From NCBI RefSeq assembly GCF_025997855.1, contig NZ_AP026561.1:124001-188000 (forward strand): a stretch of DNA of 64,000 bases, read 5' to 3'. The notes under the pieces are model-generated. The model was not told the DNA's origin, did not search any database, and saw nothing but the letters and a program-made list of their open reading frames with translations. This stretch comes from Deinococcus aetherius. GTDB lineage: Bacteria; Deinococcota; Deinococci; Deinococcales; Deinococcaceae. A program made the position numbers and the translations under genes. Shown one piece after another: positions 8,849 through 17,790 of the stretch (position 1 is its first letter; each line of letters starts with the position of its first letter).

Positions 8849-10051
8849 TCAGGCGCTTGCGCCCGCCGGGTCCAGCCCGTCGATGATCCGGCGCAGCGCC
8901 CGCCCCGCCGCGTCCCAGTTAAGGCGCCGGGTGTACTCGTCGTACGCCGAGCGGCACAGGGAAGCGTACCCGGCAGGGTCACCCCACAGCTCCATTACCT
9001 GCCGTGTGATCTCGGCGGGCGGGGTGCCGAGTTCAACCAGCAGGCCGTTCACGCCGGGGGTGATGGCGCTGGGGATGCCGCCCACGTTCGTGCCCACCGA
9101 GGGCAGGGCAAAAGCACTGGCCTCCGCAAAGACGATCCCGAAGCACTCGGCCTGGGAGGGCATGAGGAAAAAATGGCTCTCGCACAGCAGGGCGGCCAGG
9201 CGCGCGGTTCCCTCGGGTGTGTTCTTGTCCAGAAAGCCGTGGAGCTTTACGAAGTCCGGAAGGGGGCCGGGGGGCGTGACGCCCACCACATGCAATTCAC
9301 ACGGCACCCCCGCGTTCCGAAGAAGCCCCGCGACCTCGAGCACGCTGGGGCCGCCCTTGCGCTCCCACTCCACCCCGATAAACAGCAGCTTCACGACCGG
9401 ATCGGCCAGCCGACGGGCGATGAGCGGCCCGAGGTCCGACGGTGAGAGTTGCACGTCGAGGTTCGCGCCGAAGGGGACCACGTGGACCTTGGCGGGGTCC
9501 ACCCCGTAGAGGGAGATGGCCGACCGCGCCGCCCAGTCCGACGCGTAGATCACGGCCGCCGCCCGGTGCAGCGCCAGGGACTCGAACCGGTGGCCGAGCG
9601 CCTCGGATTCCCGGCTGAGGCCCCGCAGGTCCGGGTAGAAATTCAGGAGGGCCCCGAAGGTGGCGTCCCCCCAGCACACGATGGGTTTACGCTCCCGCAG
9701 CAGCGCGACGGGCATGCTGCCGGCGCTGAACACGAAATCGTAGTCGAGGGCGGCGGCGCGCTCCTCAATCTGCCGCGCGTACCGCCGCAGGGTGAAGGGG
9801 GTGCGGTCCCGCACATACTTGCGCCCATTCACGCGTGCCCAGGCGGCCTTGGCGCGGACCAGGGGCGACGTGAAGGTGGCGAGCCCGTCCACGCACGCCA
9901 CGTCGTACCCAGCGGCCTCCAGGCAGCGCCGCATCCGGAAGGAGGTGCCCGACCAACTTCTCTTGTCGCCGCTGTCTTGGATGCTGATATACAGCGCCCG
10001 TTGCAGCGGACGGCGGGCAGGCGCCGAGGGCCGCCCGGCCGTGGCCGTCAC
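8849..10051 (-). CDS. Glycosyltransferase, family 4 type
   Basis: 400 aa from a GTG start whose GTGA overlaps the stop of the preceding glycosyltransferase; the longer upstream frame has no recognisable content. The C-terminal half has the retaining GT-B pattern ECFGIVFAEASAFALPSVGT followed by NVGGIPS, where the Glu residues and GG loop bind the nucleotide-sugar donor. It probably adds one sugar to the lipid-linked repeat unit on the cytoplasmic face. It is the last gene of the minus-strand run starting with the tyrosine autokinase. Donor and linkage cannot be read from the sequence. Confidence 0.88.
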   Translation of the reverse strand: MTATAGRPSAPARRPLQRALYISIQDSGDKRSWSGTSFRMRRCLEAAGYDVACVDGLATFTSPLVRAKAAWARVNGRKYVRDRTPFTLRRYARQIEERAAALDYDFVFSAGSMPVALLRERKPIVCWGDATFGALLNFYPDLRGLSRESEALGHRFESLALHRAAAVIYASDWAARSAISLYGVDPAKVHVVPFGANLDVQLSPSDLGPLIARRLADPVVKLLFIGVEWERKGGPSVLEVAGLLRNAGVPCELHVVGVTPPGPLPDFVKLHGFLDKNTPEGTARLAALLCESHFFLMPSQAECFGIVFAEASAFALPSVGTNVGGIPSAITPGVNGLLVELGTPPAEITRQVMELWGDPAGYASLCRSAYDEYTRRLNWDAAGRALRRIIDGLDPAGASA

Positions 10052-10941
10052 GCCCCCGCCCCGGAGCGGCGAAAGCCCTGGAGGGCCCCCCGCGTGACAG
10101 CGCGCGCCCTTCCCCACTGCCCGCGCAGCACCCGCTTGAGCAGGTGAAAACCCGGCCCGGCGAGGATGGGCACGGCGGGCAGGGGCGCGTGCTTGCGAAA
10201 GAAGCGCACGGCGCTCCGGGTGAAGTTCAACTCGAAGGTCTCGCTCTTGGTCGTCCGGGTGTTGCCCTCCCCCATGCTCGCGCTGCCCACGTGCCACACC
10301 CGCGAGCCGTCCGCCACCGCGAGCCCCCAACCCGCCGCCCGCAGCCGGAAGCCGAAGTCGGCGTCCTCCCAGTACATGAAAAAGCGCTCGTCGAACAGCC
10401 CGACCTGCTCCAGGGCGGCGCGGCGCACCAGCAGGCTCGTCCCGCCCAGGAAGTGCAGCCGCTCGCGGGCCACCGGCCCGAAGTACATATCGGCGTCGCC
10501 TCTCCACAGCCGCACGAAGCCGCCGCCCCAGGCCTGCACCTGTTCGGGCACCCGCATATCGTAGAGCACCGAGGCGACGGCCCCCGTGCGCGGCTCGGCC
10601 TCCAGGGTGTTCACCAGCTCGCTGAGGGCGAGGGGGTCGACCACCGTGTCGTTGTTCAGGAACCAGACGTGCTGGGCGCCGTGCTCCAGGGCCCGCCGCG
10701 CACCCACGTTGTTGGCGGCGGTGAATCCCACGTTGCGCGCGATCTCGATGAGTTCGAGGTCCGGCCAGCGCTCCCGCAGCTGGGCCAGCGAGTCGTCGGT
10801 GGACCCGTTTTCCACCACCAGGACCCGGAAGGCCGGGTACTTGAGGTCGCGCAGCGAGGTCAGGCAGGCGTCCGTGAAGCGCCAGCCGTTGTAGTTGATC
10901 AAAACGATGGTGACGGGGGGGTGTTGAGAAGAGGTCTCCAT
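10048..10941 (-). CDS. Glycosyltransferase, family 2 (rhamnosyltransferase-like)
   Basis: 297 aa from ATG 10941, chosen because the family begins right there with VTIVLINYNGWRFTDACLTSL; the 29 residues added by an upstream start look non-native. The GT-A fold signature includes VVENGSTDDS and a DxD-like region, then RRAALEQVGLFDERFFMYWEDADFGFRLRAAGW compressed as the typical ED..LR block. It probably transfers rhamnose or a related sugar during repeat-unit assembly. Its stop is coupled by a 4-nt overlap to the next glycosyltransferase. Confidence 0.9.
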   Translation of the reverse strand: METSSQHPPVTIVLINYNGWRFTDACLTSLRDLKYPAFRVLVVENGSTDDSLAQLRERWPDLELIEIARNVGFTAANNVGARRALEHGAQHVWFLNNDTVVDPLALSELVNTLEAEPRTGAVASVLYDMRVPEQVQAWGGGFVRLWRGDADMYFGPVARERLHFLGGTSLLVRRAALEQVGLFDERFFMYWEDADFGFRLRAAGWGLAVADGSRVWHVGSASMGEGNTRTTKSETFELNFTRSAVRFFRKHAPLPAVPILAGPGFHLLKRVLRGQWGRARAVTRGALQGFRRSGAGA

Positions 10942-10978
10942 AGCACGAGCTGCCTTTCTTAATACCTTTCGTGGCGCT

Positions 10979-12304
10979 TTACAGGGAAACCGCACCGGAC
11001 GGCGCGGCCTGGAGATCGGCCGTCTCACGCCTGGAGGAGGGCTGCCGCTTCCAGGCGCGGGCGTTCAGATACGCGGCGCACAGGCACAGCGCGAAATTCC
11101 AGTCGGGCGTGGTGAACACGATGGTGTACGCGCCGACGAGCGCGATGTACAAGGTGGTAAAGGCGAAGGGAAGGACCAGTTGTCCGCGTGCCCAGACGGC
11201 GCGCACGAGCGGTTGCACGATGCCGAAGGCCACGAGCAGCCCCAGCCCGACGTACCCGAAGGTCCACAGAATCGAGTGGTACGAGTAGTGCAAGTCGTTG
11301 GTCGCGCCCGTGAGCAGGTCGGGATTGCTCGGAATCAGGGTGTGGGTACCCACGCCAAAAAGCCGCCGCTCCTCCGTGTTCACCAGGCTGAAGGCAAGTT
11401 TGACCTGCCGCTCCCGCCAGTCGATGTTGGCACGGTCGAGAGTGAGGCGGTCGGAGTGCGTGAGGCCCGTCAGGGACGCGCCGAGCGACGCACCGAAGGA
11501 CGAGAACGTGAAGACCAGCGCAAGGGCGTTGACGGCGACGAGCCCCCCGAGCGCGACGCGGGCCAGGCGCAGGTGGGCCACGGGACGTTGCAGGAGCCTG
11601 ACCAGGACGTACAGCGAGGTCAGAAGCAGGGCGAAGATAATCGAGCCGCGCGAGAGCGTGACGAGCAGGGCCGCCGTGAACAGGGCCACCTTGAACACCT
11701 CGGGCCACACCCGCAGGGTCCGGGCCGACAGGACACGTTCGAGCGAGATCAGCAGCCCGAGAAACACCAGGGCCATCCCCGGGTAGAACACCCGGGCGAA
11801 CCCGCCGACGCGCTCGTAGATACCGAAGTCGTCTGCGAAGGCGAGCGCGCCCGTTCCGGCCGCCCCGGGATGCACCCCGGGCAGGGCGAAGGCGAGCAGG
11901 GCCCGCAGTGCGGTCACGAGGCTGAGCAGCATGATGACGCGCTCGACCTGCGCGTCGTCGTGGCGGCGCACCCACAGCCAGACGAAGGGGGCGAGCAGGA
12001 AGCCGCCGAACTTGTAGAGATAGATAGAGGCCCCGACGGTGGAGGCTCCGGTCACCACGAACACCCCGTAATGCACGAGGGGCAGCAGTCCCAGCAGCAC
12101 CAGACCGAACAGCGGCACCCCCCGGGTGCGCAACGCGGCATAGGCCAACAACGCCAGGCTCAGCACGAGCAACCCGAACAGCGCGGCATTGCCCAGGGCG
12201 TCGTTCACCCGTTTGGCGAGGCCAAAGACGGACAGCGTGCCCAGGTACAGGCTGAAGATGCCCGCGTGCAGCCAGAAGTCGACCTTACGACGTGACAGAT
12301 GCAC
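10979..12304 (-). CDS. O-antigen polymerase/ligase-like membrane protein
   Basis: 441 aa from GTG 12304, selected because a near-perfect AGGAGGTGG ribosome site lies 3-5 nt upstream. It overlaps the end of the flippase gene by 20 bp. The protein is strongly hydrophobic with about ten or more membrane segments and a large extracytoplasmic loop (LTLDRANIDWRERQVKLAFSL region), as in Wzy polymerases and WaaL-type O-antigen ligases. Wzy and WaaL are hard to separate by sequence; its place beside a Wzx-like flippase and a chain-length kinase favours Wzy-type polymerisation. Confidence 0.82.
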   Translation of the reverse strand: MHLSRRKVDFWLHAGIFSLYLGTLSVFGLAKRVNDALGNAALFGLLVLSLALLAYAALRTRGVPLFGLVLLGLLPLVHYGVFVVTGASTVGASIYLYKFGGFLLAPFVWLWVRRHDDAQVERVIMLLSLVTALRALLAFALPGVHPGAAGTGALAFADDFGIYERVGGFARVFYPGMALVFLGLLISLERVLSARTLRVWPEVFKVALFTAALLVTLSRGSIIFALLLTSLYVLVRLLQRPVAHLRLARVALGGLVAVNALALVFTFSSFGASLGASLTGLTHSDRLTLDRANIDWRERQVKLAFSLVNTEERRLFGVGTHTLIPSNPDLLTGATNDLHYSYHSILWTFGYVGLGLLVAFGIVQPLVRAVWARGQLVLPFAFTTLYIALVGAYTIVFTTPDWNFALCLCAAYLNARAWKRQPSSRRETADLQAAPSGAVSL

Positions 12305-13565
12305 GTTCCACCTCCTTTTCCGGACGGGCACGCAGGGTGTTGCGGCAGACCAGAAGCAGGCTCACGAGGATGGCCACTTCCGTCAGGACGACGGCGCTCG
12401 CCATCCCCAGTGGGCCGTACCTGGGCACCAAGACGACGATCAGGAGCGCGCTCAGGGCCGTGCCGCCGATCACCACGGTGTTGAAGGCGCGGTCTCGGCC
12501 CAGCGGCAACAACCACAGGATGCCGAGCACCAGATTCAAGGACACCACCAGCGGCAGGAAGGCCAGGACGCGCAGCACCGGGACGGACGGCAGGAATTCA
12601 GGTCCGAGCAAAATCCGCACCCACAGCGGGGCCCCCAGCGCGGCGGCCAGGCACAGCACCACCCCGGCGCCGCCCACCAGGCGCACCCCGCTCGGCAGGA
12701 GCGCACGGGCTTCGGCCATGCTGTGGTGCGCGGCGCGGTTGAAGCGCGGGTACAGGGCCCGGCTCAGCGGTTGCAACACGCCCTGGAAAGCTCGCGCGAT
12801 TCGGTCGGCGCCGTTGTAATACCCCAGGAGACGCGGCTCCACGAACAGCCCCAGCAGGAAGGCGCTGCCGGTGGCGGAAACGCTCGACGCCGCCGAGAAC
12901 ACGAACAGGCTCCACCCCCCCTTCAACGCGGCAAGCGCGCGGCCCAGGCTCGGACGCAGCAGCGGCACGTCCCGGTGGGCGATCCGCAGGGCGAGCACAC
13001 TCGACGTCAGGGCGGCCCCGCCGTTGAGCACGGGCACCCACCACAGGTCGGCGGGGCCGCGCACCAGGGCGAAGATCCCGGCCGTCGCCAGCACCTTCGC
13101 GCCCACATCCAGCGAGGAGGCGACGCCCGCGCGTTCTATCCCCACGAAGTACCACATCAGGTTCGAGGCCTGGGCGAGCGTCCAGAACACGCTCGCCCAC
13201 AGCAGGGCCGGGTGGTCGCGCAGGGTCGGGATGAGGACCGAGGCGCCCAGGGCGAGCAGGATGGCGGGCAGCGCCAGCAACAACTTCGCGCTCATCACCC
13301 CGGACATCACCTCGGCCAGCCGGGACGAGTCGTCGCGGGCACGGGCCACCTCGCGGTTGGCGGAGAAGTCGAAGCCGTACTGCACCAGCATGCCGAGCAG
13401 GCCCGCGAAGGCCTGGGCGAAGACCAGCAGGCCCAGCGCCGCCGGACCAAGCACGCGGGCCAGAAACGGCGTCGTGAGGAGGGGCAGAACGAACGTCGCC
13501 GCATGCACCGCGTACAGGGCCACGAGATTCCCCACGAAGCGCCGACCCGCGCCAAGCACGTTCAT
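12285..13565 (-). CDS. Polysaccharide flippase (Wzx-type)
   Basis: 426 aa with about 12 predicted membrane helices; family of oligosaccharide/polysaccharide flippases in the MOP superfamily. The N terminus (LVALYAVHAATFVLPLLTTP) and the following PFLARVLGPAALGLL match that family's start. It would move the undecaprenyl-linked repeat unit to the outer face for polymerisation. It lies between the tyrosine autokinase and the polymerase-like gene on the same strand. Confidence 0.9.
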   Translation of the reverse strand: MNVLGAGRRFVGNLVALYAVHAATFVLPLLTTPFLARVLGPAALGLLVFAQAFAGLLGMLVQYGFDFSANREVARARDDSSRLAEVMSGVMSAKLLLALPAILLALGASVLIPTLRDHPALLWASVFWTLAQASNLMWYFVGIERAGVASSLDVGAKVLATAGIFALVRGPADLWWVPVLNGGAALTSSVLALRIAHRDVPLLRPSLGRALAALKGGWSLFVFSAASSVSATGSAFLLGLFVEPRLLGYYNGADRIARAFQGVLQPLSRALYPRFNRAAHHSMAEARALLPSGVRLVGGAGVVLCLAAALGAPLWVRILLGPEFLPSVPVLRVLAFLPLVVSLNLVLGILWLLPLGRDRAFNTVVIGGTALSALLIVVLVPRYGPLGMASAVVLTEVAILVSLLLVCRNTLRARPEKEVERASVTS

Positions 13566-13665
13566 CTGGCCCGGGCCTCCGCGCCTGCCCGGACGCTCCG
13601 CAGACGGCGGTGAGGGCGCTCCCCCCGGGTTGGGAGCTGGAGCAGCGCGGCCCGCACAATAGGCC

Positions 13666-15345
13666 TCACAGGACCCTCGACTCGGGCTTGGGGGCAGCGG
13701 CCGGGGTGGAGCGGCGGGCGTAGCCGTAGCCGTAGCGCGCCACCTGGCCGCGCGGGTTGACCTTGTTCAGCGCCACGCCGAGCACGTTCGCGTTCACCAG
13801 GAGCAGGGCGTCGAGCACGCGCTGCACGCTGGCGACCGAGGCGCGCCCCGCCTCCAGCACGAGCAGCACACCCGCTGCATGGGGAGCGAGCACCAGGGGG
13901 TCCGCCACGGCGAGCGCGGGCGGGCCGTCGACCACGATCAGGTCGTACCCGGCGCCCCACTGCGTCATCGCCTCGCGGAAGCGCTCGGCAGGGAGGTGGG
14001 CCTGGGTCTGGGCGTGCATTCCGGGCGCGGGGGCGAGCAGATGTAGGTTGTCCCGCAGCCGCCGCGCCTGCGCGGTCACGGGGCGGTCCAGGGCGCCGAG
14101 CAGGTCGCGGCTTTCCTCGCCGGGGAAGGGCACGGCGCCGGGCAGGTCCACCCACTCCGCCGTCTGGGCCCCGGCCTGCCAGATGCTCGCCTGGGAGGGC
14201 CGGCGCAGGTCCGCGTCGATCAGGAGCACCCGGTCGCCGCTCGCAACGCGGGCGTCGGCGATAGCGGCGCTGATGTTCGACTTGCCGTCCCCGCTGAACA
14301 GCGAGGTCACGAGCAAGACGGGCGGCCTGCGCTCGCCCTTGGGCAGGACGCTCTTGACCCCGGCGGCGAGGAAGGCGACGCTGTCGGACCAGCGGCCCTG
14401 CCTCAGCGCCACAAGAAGCGACTGGCCCCGGCGCAACAGCCGGACGCGCGGCACCTCGCCCAGCAGACGCAGGTTGAGGAACTTGAGGTCGGCGTCGGAG
14501 GCCACCATGCGGTTGACCGAGGACCACAAGACCAGCAGGGCGCTCAGCAGCAGCAGGACGAAACCGCCGACGAGCACGGCGTTGCGCAGCGGCTTGGGCG
14601 CGACGGGCTTGAGGGGCACGGCGGCGGGCGCCACGACGCTCAGCGAGCCCACCACCGTTTCGCGCAGGGCGGTGAGGTTGTTCAGGGCGTCGAGGCGGTT
14701 GGCGCGCTGGGCCAGCAGCGTCTGTTGCAGGCTGGTCGGTGTGCCCACCACCGGGCCCGCCGCCGCCAGACGGCGCTCGACGTCGGCCAGGCGGGTGCGC
14801 AGGCCGTTGATGGCCGCGTTGACCTTCACGAGCCCGCGCTCGGTGTCCCAGTCAACGAGTGCGTCGGCCGCGAGGTTCGCCAGGCGGGCAGCGACCACCG
14901 GGTCGCGGTGGGTGGCGCTGAGGGTGTAAGTGCCGTTGCCGTAGATGTCCTGCTGGCCGGACACGTCGAAGACCCGCCCCCGGCCGCTGGCGATGTCCTG
15001 GGCGAGACGGTCGGCGAGCACGATGCGCTGGGCCCGGGTCAGCTCGGGAACCTCCGCCAGGCGGCGGCGCACCACGCCGAGCACGTTCTCGCTTTGCAGC
15101 GCCCCCTCGATGGCCCCCGCCGGGAGGGGCGGGGGGCTGACCACGGTATTGCCGACCGAAGGGTTGCTGGTCTGGCTCCCCGCCGAGAGGATCAGGGTCT
15201 TGGCCTGGTAGACCGGCGTCTGGCGGCTGGAGAGCAGGTAGGTCACGGCCCCGGCGGCCAGGGAGAGCAGCAGCACCAGCCACGTGAAGCGCTTCAGGGC
15301 GCGGAGGGGACGCGAGAGGTCGAGATCGTCATTCATCGGGGGCAT
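13666..15345 (-). CDS. Chain-length determinant / BY-type tyrosine autokinase
   Basis: 559 aa. N-terminal Wzz-like part with membrane segments near residues 20-38 and 255-275 flanking an extracytoplasmic domain; C-terminal bacterial tyrosine kinase with Walker A SLFSGDGKSN (348-357), Walker A' LLIDAD (374-379), Walker B LIVVDGPP (469-476) and a small tyrosine cluster YGYGY (538-542) for autophosphorylation. It controls exopolysaccharide chain length and export through polymerase and flippase. Start ATG 15345 follows AGGAGG. The Walker A has Ser-Gly-Asp where most family members have Pro-Gly-Glu. It heads the minus-strand run to 8849. Confidence 0.93.
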   Translation of the reverse strand: MPPMNDDLDLSRPLRALKRFTWLVLLLSLAAGAVTYLLSSRQTPVYQAKTLILSAGSQTSNPSVGNTVVSPPPLPAGAIEGALQSENVLGVVRRRLAEVPELTRAQRIVLADRLAQDIASGRGRVFDVSGQQDIYGNGTYTLSATHRDPVVAARLANLAADALVDWDTERGLVKVNAAINGLRTRLADVERRLAAAGPVVGTPTSLQQTLLAQRANRLDALNNLTALRETVVGSLSVVAPAAVPLKPVAPKPLRNAVLVGGFVLLLLSALLVLWSSVNRMVASDADLKFLNLRLLGEVPRVRLLRRGQSLLVALRQGRWSDSVAFLAAGVKSVLPKGERRPPVLLVTSLFSGDGKSNISAAIADARVASGDRVLLIDADLRRPSQASIWQAGAQTAEWVDLPGAVPFPGEESRDLLGALDRPVTAQARRLRDNLHLLAPAPGMHAQTQAHLPAERFREAMTQWGAGYDLIVVDGPPALAVADPLVLAPHAAGVLLVLEAGRASVASVQRVLDALLLVNANVLGVALNKVNPRGQVARYGYGYARRSTPAAAPKPESRVL

Positions 15346-15770
15346 GGGGGTGGGTCCTCCTGGACGGCGGCGAGAGCGGGCGGGAAGGGTCGCGCGGCGG
15401 GGTCACGAGCTTCTGAACGGGGATGGGGGCGGCGGGAGGAGGCGGACGGCTCCGGCCAGCGCGGAGACCGCCGGGAGACCCGCTGCCATCCAAACTCTCG
15501 ACATGAAGACTCCTTCCCCCTGGCGGGGTGCTTCCCATGATGCTCAGGCCCGCGAAGTGATCAGCCGTTGCTCAGATACGGGGTGCGGCAAGATGCGGCC
15601 ATGAGAGACGGATGGCCGGGCCCGCACGCCCCCTGGAGGCTGGCACCTCCGGGCCGACTGTGCGTCAGCCGCTGTCACAGCCCCCTCACATTCTGCCGCC
15701 CTCACGAGAGTTCAAAGGAGAGCCTGTCCATGACCCATCCTCATCCCGCCCGCCTGCCCGGGAGCCCCGC
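15346..15770. other. Divergent promoter region
   Basis: 425 bp between the divergent tyrosine-autokinase and cytidylyltransferase genes. Apart from the small leader frame at 15730-15774 I see no gene. Promoters for both operons must lie here; I could not assign -35/-10 boxes securely. Confidence 0.5.
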
Positions 15771-15774
15771 GTGA
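15730..15774 (+). CDS. Possible 14-codon leader peptide
   Basis: ATG 15730 has the best ribosome site nearby (AAAGGAG at 15714-15720, 9 nt upstream) and opens a 14-residue frame, [14 protein letters not shown], whose TGA overlaps the GTG start of the cytidylyltransferase. It has no homology I recognise. It may serve translational coupling rather than make a functional peptide. Confidence 0.4.
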   Translation: MTHPHPARLPGSPA

Positions 15775-16541
15775 AAGCCGTCATCCTCGCCGGGGGCCTG
15801 GGCACCCGCATCAGCGAAGAGAGCACCACCCGTCCCAAGCCGATGGTCGAGATCGGTGGGCGCCCCGTGCTGTGGCACATCATGAAGATCTACTCCGCCC
15901 ACGGGGTCAACGACTTCATCATCCTGTGCGGCTACAAGCAGCACATGATCAAGGAGTACTTCGCCAACTACTTCCTGCACATGTCCGACGTGACCTTCGA
16001 CATGCGCACGCAAAACGCCACCTACCTGTGCAACCAGGCCGAGCCCTGGCGGGTGACCCTGGTCGACACCGGCGAGGACACCCTCACGGGCGGGCGCCTC
16101 AAGCGGGTGCGGCACTACCTCGGCGACGAGACCTTCTGCTTCACCTACGGCGACGGGGTGGGCAACGTGGACATCACCAGGACCATCGAGTTCCACCGCA
16201 GCCACGGTAAGCTCGCCACCATGACGGTGATGCAGCCCCCCGGCCGCTTCGGCGCCGTGTCCATCGAGGACGGCGGGGCCGTCACCTCCTTCCAGGAGAA
16301 ACCCGACGGCGACGGCGGCTGGATCAACGGCGGCTTCTTCGTGCTGGAGCCTTCTGTCATCGATTACATCGACGGCGACCAGACGACCTGGGAGGCCGAA
16401 CCCCTCAAGGGTCTCGCCCACGACGGGCAACTCGCCGCCTACCGCCACCCCGGCTTCTGGCAGCCGATGGACACGTTGCGCGACAAGCATTACCTCGAAG
16501 ACCTCTGGAAGGCGGGCAAGGCCCCCTGGAAGACGTGGTGA
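15771..16541 (+). CDS. rfbF: Glucose-1-phosphate cytidylyltransferase
   Basis: 256 aa from GTG 15771, matching the usual length of RfbF (about 257 aa). It forms CDP-glucose from CTP and glucose-1-phosphate. The nucleotidyltransferase P-loop [14 protein letters not shown] is followed by [19 protein letters not shown], and [11 protein letters not shown] supplies the metal-binding Asp. The start is fixed by the position of VKAVILAGG. It opens a five-gene overlapping operon. The usual partner RfbG (CDP-glucose 4,6-dehydratase) does not follow in its typical form, so the final CDP-sugar is unclear. Confidence 0.95.
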   Translation: MKAVILAGGLGTRISEESTTRPKPMVEIGGRPVLWHIMKIYSAHGVNDFIILCGYKQHMIKEYFANYFLHMSDVTFDMRTQNATYLCNQAEPWRVTLVDTGEDTLTGGRLKRVRHYLGDETFCFTYGDGVGNVDITRTIEFHRSHGKLATMTVMQPPGRFGAVSIEDGGAVTSFQEKPDGDGGWINGGFFVLEPSVIDYIDGDQTTWEAEPLKGLAHDGQLAAYRHPGFWQPMDTLRDKHYLEDLWKAGKAPWKTW

Positions 16542-16545
16542 GAGC

Positions 16546-17790
16546 GTGAGATACGACTTCGCGGTGATCGGCGGGGGCATCGTGGGCCTCGCCACGGCCT
16601 ACGCCCTGGGACGGCGATATCCCGACGCCCTGATCCTGGTGCTGGAGAAGGAGGAGGCGCTGGCGCGGCACCAGACCGGCCGCAACTCGGGCGTGATCCA
16701 CAGCGGCATCTACTACGCGCCCGGCAGCCTCAAGGCGCGGCTGTGCCGGGCGGGGAACGTCAGCATCCCCGAGTTCTGCGACGAGCACGGCATCCCCTAC
16801 GACCGCTGCGGCAAGGTGATCGTCGCGACCCGCCCCGAGGAGCTGCCCGGCCTGGAGAAGCTGCGGCTGCGCGCCGGGGAACACGGCCTGCCCGTGCGGT
16901 CCCTGAACGCCGAGGAGGTGCGCGAGATCGAGCCCCACGTCGAGGCGCTCGCGGGCCTGCACGTCGCCAGTACCGGCATCGTCGATTACACCGAGGTCTG
17001 CCTCGCCCTCGCCCGGGAGGTGGAAGCGCGCGGCGGCAGGATTCGTCTGGGCACCCGGGTGGAGGCCCTGCACCGCGACGAACGCGGCTACCGCATCGAG
17101 ACCAACGCGGGCCCCTTCGCTGCCCACTACCTCGTGAACTGCGCGGGGCTGCACAGCGACCGGATCGCGCGGATGGCGGGCTCGGACCCCGGCTGCCGGA
17201 TCGTGCCCTTCCGGGGCGAGTACTACGAGCTGCGGCCCGAGAAGCGCCACCTCGTCAAGCACCTGATCTACCCGGTGCCCAACCCCGACTTCCCCTTCCT
17301 GGGGGTGCACTTCACCCGGATGATCGACGGCTCGGTTCACGCGGGGCCGAACGCGGTGCTGGCCTTCGCGCGCGAGGGCTACCACAAGACCAAGGTGAAC
17401 CTGCGCGACCTCGGCGACGCGCTGAGCTACTCGGGCTTCCTGCAACTCGCGCGCAAGAACGTGGGCGAGGGGGCGAAGGAGATGTGGCGCTCGGTGTCCA
17501 AGCCCGCCTTCGTGCGCAGTCTCCAGGCCCTCATCCCCGAGGTGACGGAGAATGATGTCATTCCCAGCGAGGCCGGAGTGCGTGCCCAGGCGCTCACCCC
17601 CGACGGGAAGCTGGTGGACGACTTCCTGCTGATCGACGCTCCCGCCGCCCTGCACGTCTGCAACGCGCCTTCCCCCGCTGCCACGTCGTCCCTGGAGATC
17701 GGGAAGACCATCGCCGCCCGGGTTCAGGCGCCCGCCCACCTCAAGCCCGTTCCGACTCAAGGGCTCGCCGCCGAAGGAGTGCTCGCATGA
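16546..17790 (+). CDS. L-2-hydroxyglutarate oxidase-like FAD enzyme
   Basis: 414 aa, DAO-superfamily flavoprotein. The FAD-binding GGGIVGLATAYAL motif begins near residue 9, and the family marker HQTGRNSGVIHSGIYY follows near residue 43. LhgO homologs oxidise L-2-hydroxyglutarate to 2-oxoglutarate and pass electrons to quinone. It begins 4 bp after rfbF and its stop overlaps the next gene by ATGA, so it belongs to a nucleotide-sugar operon. In this setting the true substrate may be a sugar acid or another alpha-hydroxy acid; that is inference. Confidence 0.88.
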   Translation: MRYDFAVIGGGIVGLATAYALGRRYPDALILVLEKEEALARHQTGRNSGVIHSGIYYAPGSLKARLCRAGNVSIPEFCDEHGIPYDRCGKVIVATRPEELPGLEKLRLRAGEHGLPVRSLNAEEVREIEPHVEALAGLHVASTGIVDYTEVCLALAREVEARGGRIRLGTRVEALHRDERGYRIETNAGPFAAHYLVNCAGLHSDRIARMAGSDPGCRIVPFRGEYYELRPEKRHLVKHLIYPVPNPDFPFLGVHFTRMIDGSVHAGPNAVLAFAREGYHKTKVNLRDLGDALSYSGFLQLARKNVGEGAKEMWRSVSKPAFVRSLQALIPEVTENDVIPSEAGVRAQALTPDGKLVDDFLLIDAPAALHVCNAPSPAATSSLEIGKTIAARVQAPAHLKPVPTQGLAAEGVLA

